From IMG/VR virus record IMGVR_UViG_3300042564_005700, positions 22,797 to 86,796 of that record: a stretch of DNA of 64,000 nucleotides. One strand, written 5' to 3'. Within the stretch, counting starts at the first letter, position 1. The number at the start of each line of letters is the position of its first letter. Origin of the DNA: a virus. A program made the position numbers and the translations under genes. A model generated the notes under the pieces. It was given only the letters and a program-made list of their open reading frames with translations, was not told where the DNA came from and made no database searches. Shown piece after piece: positions 34,931-44,610 of this stretch.

Positions 34931-36055
34931 ATGAAAGTTTTTATTACAACCGATTGGCATTTTGGAGTATATCTAAATAACCTAGATAAATGGTTAGATA
35001 TGATGGAAGATTACTTCTACAACTCTTTTATCCCATACATCAAAGAAAATTCAAAACCAGGAGACATTCTTATTCATTGTGGTGACTTATACGACAATAG
35101 AACATCTATTCCTATCATTGCATCATATAAGGCAGAGAAAATACTTATAGAGCTATCTAAAATACTACCACTACATATTATAGTAGGTAATCACGACCTT
35201 TGGAATAAAGGATCTAATGATATAAACTCAGTTAGGTTATTCAATCACGTTCCAAATGTGTCAGTTTACACACAAACAACATCTATTGACTTAGATGGTC
35301 AAAAATTGATTCTTATGCCTTGGGTAGAAAAGAGATTAGATATGATTAAAGAAATTGATAGTAATCCAGGTGATTATCTTTTCTGTCACTCTGATTTAAA
35401 TGGATGTTTAATGCACTTAAATTCAGTTGCTCACAGAAATGCTGATAAAATCGATGTTGATAACTTTGGAAAATACAAACACGTTTTTTCAGGACATATT
35501 CACATTCGACAAACTAACAAAAACTTCTCTTTTATCGGATCTCCTTACCAAATGGATAGGAATGATATGGGTGATCAAAAAGGTATAACTATACTTGATT
35601 TATCAAGTGATAAAGTTACTTTTGAACCAAATACATATTCACCAGTATTTAAAAAATTCAGAGTTGTTAACGAAGAAGATATTGATAAGTTAGATGAGTT
35701 AAAAGATACTAAAGATTATATAGATTTAGCTATATCAAACAATCTTTTAATTAGTAATAGAAAGCTTCGTAGAAAGTTAGAAGTGATGTTAGAAAAAGGT
35801 AATTTTGCTTCTGTAGAGTATATTGATGATATTACTAAAGAATTAGTAGATGGTGAAGAAGTAAATGAATCCAATGACATTGAATTTGATGAAAATGGAA
35901 TGGAAATATCTGTTCAATTAGAATACGAGGATTATATCAAAGAGTATATCTTGAAACAAAAATATGATAGTGATAATTTCAAATCAGGAATTGTAAATGA
36001 ATTTGATGAAGTCATTAAGATATACAATGAAAATTATAAAGTCAAATCTGACTAA
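34931..36055 (+). CDS. gp47: Recombination nuclease subunit (T4 gp47 / SbcD-like)
   Basis: A 374-residue calcineurin-like phosphoesterase. Metal motifs are TDWH (7-10), HCGDLYD (49-55), GNHD (86-89), FCHSD near 150 and FSGHIHIRQ near 188. T4 gp47 has 339 residues. With gp46, absent from this window, it would resect DNA ends for recombination-dependent replication. Residues 300-374 extend beyond T4. Confidence 0.9.
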   Translation: MKVFITTDWHFGVYLNNLDKWLDMMEDYFYNSFIPYIKENSKPGDILIHCGDLYDNRTSIPIIASYKAEKILIELSKILPLHIIVGNHDLWNKGSNDINSVRLFNHVPNVSVYTQTTSIDLDGQKLILMPWVEKRLDMIKEIDSNPGDYLFCHSDLNGCLMHLNSVAHRNADKIDVDNFGKYKHVFSGHIHIRQTNKNFSFIGSPYQMDRNDMGDQKGITILDLSSDKVTFEPNTYSPVFKKFRVVNEEDIDKLDELKDTKDYIDLAISNNLLISNRKLRRKLEVMLEKGNFASVEYIDDITKELVDGEEVNESNDIEFDENGMEISVQLEYEDYIKEYILKQKYDSDNFKSGIVNEFDEVIKIYNENYKVKSD

Positions 36056-36083
36056 AAAAACCCATCTTTAGGATGGGTTTTTT
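36054..36083. terminator. Bidirectional terminator between gp47 and the cupin gene
   Basis: AAACCCATC / GATGGGTTT with a five-base loop and flanking A and T runs. It overlaps the stop codons of both convergent genes. Confidence 0.82.
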
Positions 36084-36334
36084 GTTAACTTTATTTTTAA
36101 ATCATTTGTTCCTTTTATTAATCGATGATAAGTACCCATTGGTATAAATACTTCTCCTTTTATTTCTTTAGGTAGTTCATTGTCAATTTGAATTAACCAA
36201 TCTGTTTCACCAATAGACTCAATTATTCTATCTTCTCTATCACGATGCCACATAAACTCACCAGAATCGACCATCTGACTGAATTCTCTGATAAAAGTGT
36301 TATCACTTAATTTATTTTCTTGAAATGGTAACAT
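36068..36334 (-). CDS. Small cupin-like protein
   Basis: An 88-residue protein. EFMWHRDREDRIIE, DWLIQIDNELP, IKGEVFIPMGTYHRLIKG and the final strand form a single small cupin barrel, with His30, Asp32, Glu34 and His76 as candidate metal ligands. Similar WHRD-ED proteins occur in many T4-like phages; function unknown. The start abuts the upstream ART-like gene (shared base 36334). Confidence 0.7.
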   Translation of the reverse strand: MLPFQENKLSDNTFIREFSQMVDSGEFMWHRDREDRIIESIGETDWLIQIDNELPKEIKGEVFIPMGTYHRLIKGTNDLKIKLTKNPS

Positions 36335-36918
36335 TATATAATCTTATTAAAATTTTCAATTAAAGACTCATCAAATATTGCTACATTTTTAGAACCTCTT
36401 TCTACTACATAAAATCCATCATATCCTTTAGACTTTATTTGATTGATAATTGGATCAGACTCAACAACTCTCCAAGCTCCATTTTTTACTCTCCATAGAT
36501 AATGATAAACACTTTGTTCTTTTTCTGTTATATCAAATTCCTCATCTGTGTCCGGATTATATCCTTTCATACCATTACTAACTTTGATAAACTTAGTACC
36601 ATTTACCTCATCGATATAATTATTATCTATCATTTTTTGAATCACTGTAACTAAATCTAATTCTTTCATTGTTTCAATATCCATTAGATTACATAACTTA
36701 ATATTAGATTTAAGTTTAACTTCAAAAACAGAGGCATCAGGAAATTCATCTTTCTCATCAAGTGAGGCAAAGTTTTTAGCAAAGTCTAAATTATTCGTTA
36801 AAAATATAGCACCTGCGAATCTTTTCTTTTCAGGTGGAAAATCACCTTTTCTGTTACCATGATATAATTTTTCACTTGTAGTAGATTCAAATAATTGATA
36901 TGTTTTTAAGTATTTCAT
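36334..36918 (-). CDS. ADP-ribosyltransferase-like protein with capsid-targeting-like start
   Basis: A 194-residue protein. It begins MKYLKTYQLFE followed by STTSE, resembling the T4 internal-protein signal. Then LYHGNRKGDFPPEKK (18-32), GAIFLTNNLDFAKNFAS (36-52), VFEVKLK, and a C-terminal KGYDGFYV with KNVAIFDESLIENF follow the layout of RolB/ART-like folds that use an H-Y-x type active site; His20 would be the first residue. T4 packages its own ADP-ribosyltransferase, Alt. The sequence match is a pattern impression, not proof of activity. Confidence 0.5.
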   Translation of the reverse strand: MKYLKTYQLFESTTSEKLYHGNRKGDFPPEKKRFAGAIFLTNNLDFAKNFASLDEKDEFPDASVFEVKLKSNIKLCNLMDIETMKELDLVTVIQKMIDNNYIDEVNGTKFIKVSNGMKGYNPDTDEEFDITEKEQSVYHYLWRVKNGAWRVVESDPIINQIKSKGYDGFYVVERGSKNVAIFDESLIENFNKII

Positions 36919-36921
36919 ATA

Positions 36922-37494
36922 TTACCAAAAACCGGGATAAGTGCGTCCTCCAAAAAGATGACCATATTTATTGAGTCTGCAGCTCCAATATCCAGCTTTA
37001 GTCTTATCTTTCTTTAAATGACATTGGTGTCTAGCAGCAAATGACTTTCTTGCCTTAGGATTACTAACTTTAGCAGTTAACCCACCATGAACATCACCAA
37101 AAGAAATCTTTTTAACATTTCCTTTTGCACTCTTGACATATACATAGTATTTTTTAACACCACCACGCATTGGATAATTTAATTTAACATCTTTACCTTT
37201 ATATTCGGCTTCCTCTCTTATCTCTTCTATATTTTCCATAGGTAAATCTAAAGGAACTAGTTCACCATTGAACATTCCAAACTTACCAATATCAGTTGAT
37301 TCATATAATTCTTTATCAACATCACATAGATTAACTTTACCTAAATCAAATAATTGTCTAGCTTCTTTGATAACTTCATAGAAAGCTTCTGAACCTGGTC
37401 TGAATATATTTTCAGTAATAGGTTTATTATTCTCTAGGTGGTATTTAAGAGACTCTGATACATTAACAGATTCTGTGAATTTTATAATCTTCAT
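36922..37494 (-). CDS. DUF5872-like basic protein with capsid-targeting-like start
   Basis: A 190-residue protein. The start MKIIKFTE followed by S and a second site ITE followed by N suit protease processing. Residues 105-190, with KKYYVYVKSAKGNVKKISFG, NPKARKSFAARHQCH and KAGYWSCRLNKYG, match a small domain found in many phages and large viruses (DUF5872-like), rich in basic residues and with two Cys and two His that may bind metal. A DNA- or capsid-associated role is likely; the exact job is unknown. Confidence 0.65.
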   Translation of the reverse strand: MKIIKFTESVNVSESLKYHLENNKPITENIFRPGSEAFYEVIKEARQLFDLGKVNLCDVDKELYESTDIGKFGMFNGELVPLDLPMENIEEIREEAEYKGKDVKLNYPMRGGVKKYYVYVKSAKGNVKKISFGDVHGGLTAKVSNPKARKSFAARHQCHLKKDKTKAGYWSCRLNKYGHLFGGRTYPGFW

Positions 37495-37508
37495 AAATTA
37501 TATATTTT

Positions 37509-37937
37509 TTATTGATTAGCAATTGAATTTATAAAGTCTGAAATATTCATAACTTTAACATCATTTTCTGGGTTTGATTGTTCAACCTCTTCAACTTCAC
37601 CACTACAAGTACAATCCTGACAACATCCACAATCTTCTTGACCATTACATTGATCACAACATCCACATCCAACTTCTTGAGTAGGTACTTGAGGTTCTTG
37701 TGAGAATTCTTCTCCTTCAGGTTTAACCCCAACTTCGATTTCGATTGTAAAGTTTTCGAAATTTTTAATCTTTCTTAGTTTATCAAATTCTTTTTTAACC
37801 TTTTCTTGATCTTCAACTTCTGTTTTAAATGATGGCTTCTCATCTTTATCAGCTAAAACCTCTACATTAAAAAGAACTTCTTGGTCTTTGACTTTCTCAT
37901 CCTTTTTTGTTTCGTTAAATTTTTTAATTTGTATCAT
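37509..37937 (-). CDS. Cysteine-cluster protein, metallothionein-like, with capsid-targeting-like start
   Basis: A 142-residue acidic protein. It begins MIQIKKFNE followed by TKKDE. Between residues 90 and 111 there are nine cysteines in CxCC, C(x)2C, CxCC, C(x)2C and CxC order, with Gly, Asp and Gln between. Such density is typical of metal-cluster peptides. The flanks are Glu-rich and probably disordered. If packaged, it would bring bound metal or a redox buffer into the head. No homolog is claimed. Confidence 0.65.
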   Translation of the reverse strand: MIQIKKFNETKKDEKVKDQEVLFNVEVLADKDEKPSFKTEVEDQEKVKKEFDKLRKIKNFENFTIEIEVGVKPEGEEFSQEPQVPTQEVGCGCCDQCNGQEDCGCCQDCTCSGEVEEVEQSNPENDVKVMNISDFINSIANQ

Positions 37938-37947
37938 AGTTTATTAT

Positions 37948-38322
37948 TTATTTTTGGCTTAATTTTTTTACAATTAAAGCACATTTTTCATATTCCTCTT
38001 CGGATTCCAACTCATCTTTATATTCCATAAGTTGTTTTCTATCACCTAATTCTAATTTAAGTCTGAATCTAACTTCTCTTAATTCATCCATATTATTAAC
38101 TTCAGAGTCTATTAATTTATCAATAACATCTCTATCAAATTGCGACATTTTTAGAAATTGATTCCAGTTATAAACATCATTCTCAGATAGAAAGTCTAAA
38201 ATATTAACAACACAAGAATCAACTCTACTAAGTTTAGTAGTCTTGTTCTTTTTCTTAGAGTTATTAAATATCTTCTTAAAAAACTCTTCGTTGATAAATT
38301 GATTATATCTGTTAATTTTCAT
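37948..38322 (-). CDS. Small helical protein with capsid-targeting-like start
   Basis: A 124-residue protein from the ATG at 38322, giving MKINRYNQFINE followed by EFFKK, the closest parallel here to T4 MKTYQEFIAE. A longer frame to 38343 uses a non-ATG start and is less likely. The C-terminus, EYKDELESEEEYEKCALIVKKL, looks like a UVR-type helical hairpin. A TTAATATATAA motif is 4 bases before the ATG. Confidence 0.68.
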   Translation of the reverse strand: MKINRYNQFINEEFFKKIFNNSKKKNKTTKLSRVDSCVVNILDFLSENDVYNWNQFLKMSQFDRDVIDKLIDSEVNNMDELREVRFRLKLELGDRKQLMEYKDELESEEEYEKCALIVKKLSQK

Positions 38323-38361
38323 ACTCTTATATATTAAATTCACTTACTAAGAAAAGATAAA

Positions 38362-38372
38362 TTAATATATAT
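38362..38372 (+). promoter_or_regulatory. Putative late promoter of the 2,052-residue protein gene
   Basis: TTAATATATAT ending 20 bases before the ATG at 38393, followed by GTAAAAG. Confidence 0.5.
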
Positions 38373-38392
38373 GTAAAAGTTTACATTATTAA

Positions 38393-41300
38393 ATGTCAAA
38401 TCATAAAAACCTATTATTCTTCAACAAAGAAGGAGATTATTTAAATTTCAACTACAACTATACGACAGATAGATTTGAAGGAGATTTACTTTTTCACGAA
38501 AACTCTTCAGATACTTTCAAAACATTAGGAATTTATATGTTGGAGAATATACCATCATTTGAGTTCGAACTACCTGGAACGCTAACCTTAAATAAATTCC
38601 AGTTATTCAATGAATATGGATTGTTTTTCTATAATAGCAAATATGAGAATCAAAGTATTAATAGAATTGAACCCATTAACAATGATCCAACATTTTATTC
38701 GAAATGGATATTTGGTGATAACTTTGAAAAGAAATTTCCAATAGGTAGTATAATTAGATTTGATTCAGTATTTTTAGAGTTCAACAATCCTACACAAACT
38801 TATACCGTTGTATCAACGAAAAAAGGAGCTGTAATGATTATAAGTTCTGTTGATAATGCAACATTTGAGTCAATGTATATTTCACAATATTCCGATCAGT
38901 CAATATATGTAGGAAGAACAATATCAGCAATAAATGGAATTGGAGTTTATAATTATATAAATAGTTTATATAGTGATAATCTTTCTTATTGGAATGAACC
39001 ACAATTTTATGATAAATTATATAAAAAGAAAAAATTAAATATAATAAACTCACAATTAAATGATGGGATTTACACAGTAAAAGAAGAAGAACTAACAGAT
39101 AACAAACACTTTGAATACTACACATCAGGAATGAATGGTGAAGATATAATAATTGAGGTTGTTAGTAAAACAGATTTACCAAGAATATATGATGGTGGTT
39201 TAAATATAAACCAAGTATCAAATCAAATAACATCAGGTGGTGAGATTTTAACATTCTCATACACATCAAATGTAGGAGCTAACGGACCATATACATCATT
39301 AACTTCAAATGGCGCATCATCTTCCGTAACGGGAACTGGTGGATTATTTGATGTTGTAGTTTCCGGTGGTGTTGTATCATCAGTTACAATAAATAAAATA
39401 GGTAAACAATATACTGTTGGTGATTTATTTGTTATAGATGGTGTATCTATAGGTGGTAGCACAATAATAGATGATATTTATATAACTATAAATAGTGTAG
39501 CGGATCCGATAGTAAGTGTAGAAAATAAAATATACTTCTCTAGTAGTGTTCCGGATATATTAAAACCTGGTAGAGAATTTAAAATAATAGGCTCAACAAC
39601 AAATCAAAACTTCTTTACTATAGCTAATATTCCTACATTTACGGGAAACACACAAGAAACATTCTACGGAACTCAATCACAAGTTCTTTGGAATAATAAA
39701 ATATATCAATGTATATTAGCTTATACTCAAAGTTTTACTGGAGCGACTCAGTTTGTAGATCCATATACAACAGAATATTGGTCACCGTCCATAAGTTATA
39801 TAAAAGTAGACCAAGTAGTAACACCTGAAATATTACTAGGTGCTCAAATATACCTAACAACTGATAGAATATATTTTGGATATGGATTCACATATAGCAC
39901 GGCAGCAACTTTAGCATCTGCTGCTGAAAAATATAAAGATGATTTAAAGTCATTTAATATTGATTTATTTTATGAAAATAATAAATTAAAGGCAGATTTA
40001 ATATATCCGAGTAAATATGCAGAAGTAAATTTCTATCAAAATCAAATTGGACCAACATATTCAATAGGAAATGTTACACAAACATATGAGAGAGTGACTC
40101 AAGTAGAAGAGTCTGTAAACTCTGAACTAAATTATGATATATCTCAAAATATTTTGGTCAATATTGTATTTACAGATATAGATGAATATGGATTTAAAGT
40201 TATTATAAACGGACAAGTTTATCAAGAAGAATTAGCAGCGATATACAGCGGTGGTCTTTTAGATATGCAAAGAACAATTGACAGAACTCTTAGAAATTGG
40301 CTAGCTAGACATTATACAGAACTAATAGGATTAGGTATAATAGCTGATATACAATACACGGGTCCTATATTTTCACCATTTGTAAACTCAATAAAACTAC
40401 AAACACAATATCCGAATGTTCCTTTAATAATAGATGATATTTTTGTAGGGATAACTGCTGATTATTATATTGAACACTCTAGAGTTCTTTTTAGTAACAA
40501 TGATTATACTAATACTAGACCAACTATTGGACCAGTTTTAACTTTAACTATAAATGACGATGAATTTAGTCAAAATACAATATATCAAACCGGATCATAT
40601 TCACAATATCCTGATATTCCGGCTACTTTATCAGCATGGGTTGATGAACACGGAGACTATTTAAGAACATTTGGAATTTTAGTAACACCTATAAATAATT
40701 TACTAAAATTTGATGTTAAAAGATTAGATAGGAGACTTGATTACACTATAAACACAGGCAAATTATCAATACCAGGTATTATAGACTACACAATAACTAA
40801 AAAAATAAAGGGTAATGATGGTTTACTTATAACCTCAAATGAGGTATCTTTACCTACTGATTTAGTATCATTTGAAGATGCTGGATTTGCAACAGGAATG
40901 GTTTTCTCTATTAATAATACCATACATCCTTATAACAATCAAGAGTTTGTTATTCAATTTTTGGATCCACAAGTCTTAAATTTAAGTTATCAGGGACCAT
41001 TCTGGGGATTAACATCTGGAATTTGTAATTCATCAGCATTTATCACATTAGCATTTGACACTGGATATGGACAAACAGCATGTGATGGACCTATTGTTGG
41101 ACCAACTCCTAGTGGAGCAGGACCATATCAAATAGGAGCATTTGATCCATCAGCATTTACTTTAACATATAATCCAAATACTTATACACTAAACACATAT
41201 AATCTTCAAGGTTATCCAGGAACATCAGGCTTAGTAGACTTAATCTATGTTCAGTTATCTAATTCAATTTATGCTTTTGGAGATGACTTAACGGTAATGG

Positions 41301-44300
41301 ATTCATATATAACTAGCTATTTAACAACAGTCTATTTACCTGGAAATACTCAAAGTATTGAGATAGAGTATAACTCATATAATAACTATCTTTATTGTTT
41401 ATCAAAGAATAATATATTCGTAGTTGATCCTCTACTAAATACATTAGTAGCAACAATGTCACTTGCTAATAACGCACATGATATGGAAATCAATCCAAAC
41501 AATGGTGATATTTATGTAACATATGATAATAGTCCAAATATTGATATTTGGGACTATACAAATACATTAGCTGTGACTTTAGGAACATCATCACTTAATT
41601 TTCCACCATCTGCAACATCTTGTGGAAAGATGGTATTTAATGAATTTGAAGGTGATATGTATGTAATAACAGATGCTAATCAAACTCTTAGAATAAATGG
41701 AGGTCCTAGTTTACCAGGATACTTACCACCAAATTCATCAAATCCTAATAGAACAATACAAACAACTTATGGTATACCAGGATTAACAAATTCAATATTC
41801 TATGAACCTATTAATGAAGCTATTTATGTTTATGGTTCTTCTAGTTTATGGAAAATTGACAATGGTGTGTCTCAGTCAATTTCTGGAATAACAACACAAC
41901 CATTTAATGATATTATATTTAATAATCTAACAGGTGAGATGAACATTTCAGATTCATCAACATCATTTAAATCTCTTAATCTATCTACTGATGCCATTAC
42001 AATAAATACTGGAGTATCAAACTATGGTTATTTAGCATTAAATCAATTTGACGGAGATGTTTATTTATCATCACTTTCATCAAATAGTGTTAGTGTAATT
42101 AGACCAACAACAGGAGCAGTGGTTCAAACAGTTCCTTTACCTTCTGGTAGTACAAGAATTATATACAATCCAGACAGAAGATCAGTTTGGGTAATAGAAC
42201 CATCTACCAATACGATAACAGAAGTAGAAGTTACATTAAATAGTAGTATTAATATTAACCCAAGTGTTTATAATCCAATTAATGACAATTCATATGGAAC
42301 CTTAGATCCTAATTATGAACCACATGTTGACCTATGGTTAAAAACTAAAGAGTATGTAAGAAGACCAAGAGAAAATTTTGAAGGAGAAGTTCAAGTTAAA
42401 TATTATTGGAAATGGTTTGCTGATGATGTTCCTGAATTTTTCATGTATGACTTTAGTGGAGATCAGTTACCAGTAAATGGATCATATTCATATACAGGAA
42501 TAAAACCACTTAGCCCAGTAGTGTTGAATAAAAACGCTAATAAGGATTTAACTAAACTTAACGCACCTGAATATCAACAAACTATATTTAATAAAGTTGA
42601 GTATAAACTAAGTTATATAGATGATGAATCTAATATATCAATAGAACCTGAGCCTATTCAATTATTTATTGGATATAAATCAGAAGAAGAAGGAGCATTA
42701 AGATCTGTTTTACAACTTTGGAAGAAAGAAGAGGTTACTATTGAATTTGAATCAACTCAAATAAATGGAACAATATTAAGATTTGAAACCTTAGATGAAT
42801 TTGGACCAGATAAAAGAGGTATGATAAGTATAAATACACTATCATCAGAATTCTTCATAGGAAAGGGTTTAAAAGAAGGTCAATTAATAACTATTTATGT
42901 AAGAGATTTAACAAATAAATCATCTCAATATATATCAAACAACAATGGACTTATAATGAAAATAAGAACCGTCTATGCTAAGAATATGGTATTGGACTTT
43001 TTATCTGGTAATGACTTATTATATCCAGAATCAACAGTAATAGTAGACTACCCTAAAGTAAATAATACTACTTATTTAAAAACAACTATAAAGGTTATAG
43101 ACAGAGAGATATCTAGATTTATTGTATATGGTCAAACTGAAGTAGAGGATGAGAGATTTAAAATTGAATTAGGTAATGTTGGAAAACTAATAGCACCAAA
43201 TGAAGTATTTATTTTCAAAGAATATGATATTTTAGAAGGTGGTACAGATTGGACAATTTTAAATAAGAAAAGAAAAGAGATGTTGATGATGAAACATCTT
43301 ATATACCCGTATATAGGAGCTTACAAATCAATAATAAATGCAATAAACTTCTTTGGATATAATGACTTACAATTAAATGAATATTATAGAGATATAAATC
43401 CTAATTCAGAAAAGTTTTTAAAACTATTCAAAGTAGAAATACCGGATATGTTTGATAACACAGTAGAAGGATTTACTGAAAGTGAATTTGTAAAAAATAA
43501 CTTTCCAAACGAAAACTACGAAGAAACAAATATGTTTAACCTAACATATCAAATAACAGATAAGGAAGGAACAAATGTACTAAACTATTCAATAGATGAA
43601 GTTGTAATTAAACTACAAGGTCTTAAATATTGGCTTAAGAGAAATATAATTCCATTAACTCACAAAATAATGGATATAACAGGGAAAGCATATCTAAAAA
43701 GCACAAATGAGATTGTACATACGACATATGATGTTAGATTTATAAACTCAAAAGAGAATATGACCCCTATAACATTTAGGTTAAATGAGGCTTATTTAAT
43801 GCCAATTAATAGTGGTTCTACCGTTTACAATTGTGTATTAGATTTTTATACAATAATTGAAGGAATAGGATCTGATAAAAATCCAACTGGTTTAGTTCCA
43901 CCTCCGAAACCATTTAATGGAGTAGATTTAGAAATACCTGATTACTTTAATATTTCTATAAGAACTTATAAAACATATAAAGAATGGGCACCATTTAAAA
44001 CTTACAACGCTGGTGATAAAATAACATACTATGATAAAATATATGAATCAGCCAAAGAAAATAATAAAATTAATAATCCTCGAAAATATGAAAATACTAA
44101 ATCTTGGATACCTAATACCTCATATGAAGTAACAAATGTAGTTGAGTATAACAGAGATATTTATGTGTGTACTGGATTAGGCACATTCGCGACATCATCA
44201 GGAACAGCATCTATAACAACAAGTGTTCCACCAGTTTTAGATAATGGATCTGATAAAAATTGGCTTAATATAACTCAGTGGAGAGAAATAGATTTAGAAC

Positions 44301-44551
44301 CTGTTCAAACACTATCTGAATTTAGAAAAGTTCCAAAAAACTCTGAAATGAATCCTATATTACCCTATAATTTCACAATAGATTCAAATATTGATCCATT
44401 TGTTGTAATTGAAGTAACATCTGATAATGGATATGGATTAATCTATAGAGATAGAAAAAACTATGAAATAAGAGGAAATAAAGATTTAACAGAGCCTACA
44501 AAATATATAGATCCAATAGGTCCATTTATTCCTATATCTCAAATATACTAA
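38393..44551 (+). CDS. Giant baseplate or tail-fibre protein with beta-propeller and carbohydrate-binding-like modules
   Basis: A 2,052-residue protein. Parts seen: an N-terminal beta region; a Gly/Ser/Thr module at about 280-370 that recurs in the fibre protein at 55806; short W-x-x...Y modules at about 430, 1863 and 1904 (EWAPFKTYNAGDKITYYDKI, SWIPNTSYEVTNVVEYNRDI) like ChiC/CBM5 carbohydrate binders; a propeller of YVTN-like blades at about 970-1280 (NPNNGDIYVTYDNS, NEFEGDMYVITD); and a helical segment near 1642 (YKSIINAINFFGYNDLQ). Likely a virion surface or wedge protein that contacts host glycans. A bidirectional terminator follows. Confidence 0.75.
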   Translation: MSNHKNLLFFNKEGDYLNFNYNYTTDRFEGDLLFHENSSDTFKTLGIYMLENIPSFEFELPGTLTLNKFQLFNEYGLFFYNSKYENQSINRIEPINNDPTFYSKWIFGDNFEKKFPIGSIIRFDSVFLEFNNPTQTYTVVSTKKGAVMIISSVDNATFESMYISQYSDQSIYVGRTISAINGIGVYNYINSLYSDNLSYWNEPQFYDKLYKKKKLNIINSQLNDGIYTVKEEELTDNKHFEYYTSGMNGEDIIIEVVSKTDLPRIYDGGLNINQVSNQITSGGEILTFSYTSNVGANGPYTSLTSNGASSSVTGTGGLFDVVVSGGVVSSVTINKIGKQYTVGDLFVIDGVSIGGSTIIDDIYITINSVADPIVSVENKIYFSSSVPDILKPGREFKIIGSTTNQNFFTIANIPTFTGNTQETFYGTQSQVLWNNKIYQCILAYTQSFTGATQFVDPYTTEYWSPSISYIKVDQVVTPEILLGAQIYLTTDRIYFGYGFTYSTAATLASAAEKYKDDLKSFNIDLFYENNKLKADLIYPSKYAEVNFYQNQIGPTYSIGNVTQTYERVTQVEESVNSELNYDISQNILVNIVFTDIDEYGFKVIINGQVYQEELAAIYSGGLLDMQRTIDRTLRNWLARHYTELIGLGIIADIQYTGPIFSPFVNSIKLQTQYPNVPLIIDDIFVGITADYYIEHSRVLFSNNDYTNTRPTIGPVLTLTINDDEFSQNTIYQTGSYSQYPDIPATLSAWVDEHGDYLRTFGILVTPINNLLKFDVKRLDRRLDYTINTGKLSIPGIIDYTITKKIKGNDGLLITSNEVSLPTDLVSFEDAGFATGMVFSINNTIHPYNNQEFVIQFLDPQVLNLSYQGPFWGLTSGICNSSAFITLAFDTGYGQTACDGPIVGPTPSGAGPYQIGAFDPSAFTLTYNPNTYTLNTYNLQGYPGTSGLVDLIYVQLSNSIYAFGDDLTVMDSYITSYLTTVYLPGNTQSIEIEYNSYNNYLYCLSKNNIFVVDPLLNTLVATMSLANNAHDMEINPNNGDIYVTYDNSPNIDIWDYTNTLAVTLGTSSLNFPPSATSCGKMVFNEFEGDMYVITDANQTLRINGGPSLPGYLPPNSSNPNRTIQTTYGIPGLTNSIFYEPINEAIYVYGSSSLWKIDNGVSQSISGITTQPFNDIIFNNLTGEMNISDSSTSFKSLNLSTDAITINTGVSNYGYLALNQFDGDVYLSSLSSNSVSVIRPTTGAVVQTVPLPSGSTRIIYNPDRRSVWVIEPSTNTITEVEVTLNSSININPSVYNPINDNSYGTLDPNYEPHVDLWLKTKEYVRRPRENFEGEVQVKYYWKWFADDVPEFFMYDFSGDQLPVNGSYSYTGIKPLSPVVLNKNANKDLTKLNAPEYQQTIFNKVEYKLSYIDDESNISIEPEPIQLFIGYKSEEEGALRSVLQLWKKEEVTIEFESTQINGTILRFETLDEFGPDKRGMISINTLSSEFFIGKGLKEGQLITIYVRDLTNKSSQYISNNNGLIMKIRTVYAKNMVLDFLSGNDLLYPESTVIVDYPKVNNTTYLKTTIKVIDREISRFIVYGQTEVEDERFKIELGNVGKLIAPNEVFIFKEYDILEGGTDWTILNKKRKEMLMMKHLIYPYIGAYKSIINAINFFGYNDLQLNEYYRDINPNSEKFLKLFKVEIPDMFDNTVEGFTESEFVKNNFPNENYEETNMFNLTYQITDKEGTNVLNYSIDEVVIKLQGLKYWLKRNIIPLTHKIMDITGKAYLKSTNEIVHTTYDVRFINSKENMTPITFRLNEAYLMPINSGSTVYNCVLDFYTIIEGIGSDKNPTGLVPPPKPFNGVDLEIPDYFNISIRTYKTYKEWAPFKTYNAGDKITYYDKIYESAKENNKINNPRKYENTKSWIPNTSYEVTNVVEYNRDIYVCTGLGTFATSSGTASITTSVPPVLDNGSDKNWLNITQWREIDLEPVQTLSEFRKVPKNSEMNPILPYNFTIDSNIDPFVVIEVTSDNGYGLIYRDRKNYEIRGNKDLTEPTKYIDPIGPFIPISQIY
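39231..39505 (+). repeat. Module shared with the fibre protein at 55806
   Basis: It encodes GGEILTFSYTS, then GPYTSLTSNGASS, TGTGGLFDVVVSGG, KQYTVGDLFVIDG and TIIDDIYITIN. The same order with similar residues is at 55925-56195 on the other strand. Confidence 0.8.
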
Positions 44552-44563
44552 TTACCTTAAAAT

Positions 44564-44596
44564 AAAAAACCTCCAATTATATTGGAGGTTTTTTTA
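44564..44596. terminator. Bidirectional terminator
   Basis: AACCTCCAAT / ATTGGAGGTT with a 3-base loop and A and T runs, 12 bases past the plus-strand stop and 15 bases past the minus-strand stop. Confidence 0.85.
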
Positions 44597-44610
44597 TTCA
44601 GTGAGATTAA

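Noticed and set aside
38323-38343. Seven-residue N-terminal extension of the 37948 gene
   Set aside because: It uses a non-ATG start and would bury the capsid-targeting-like signal and the motif 4 bases before the ATG.
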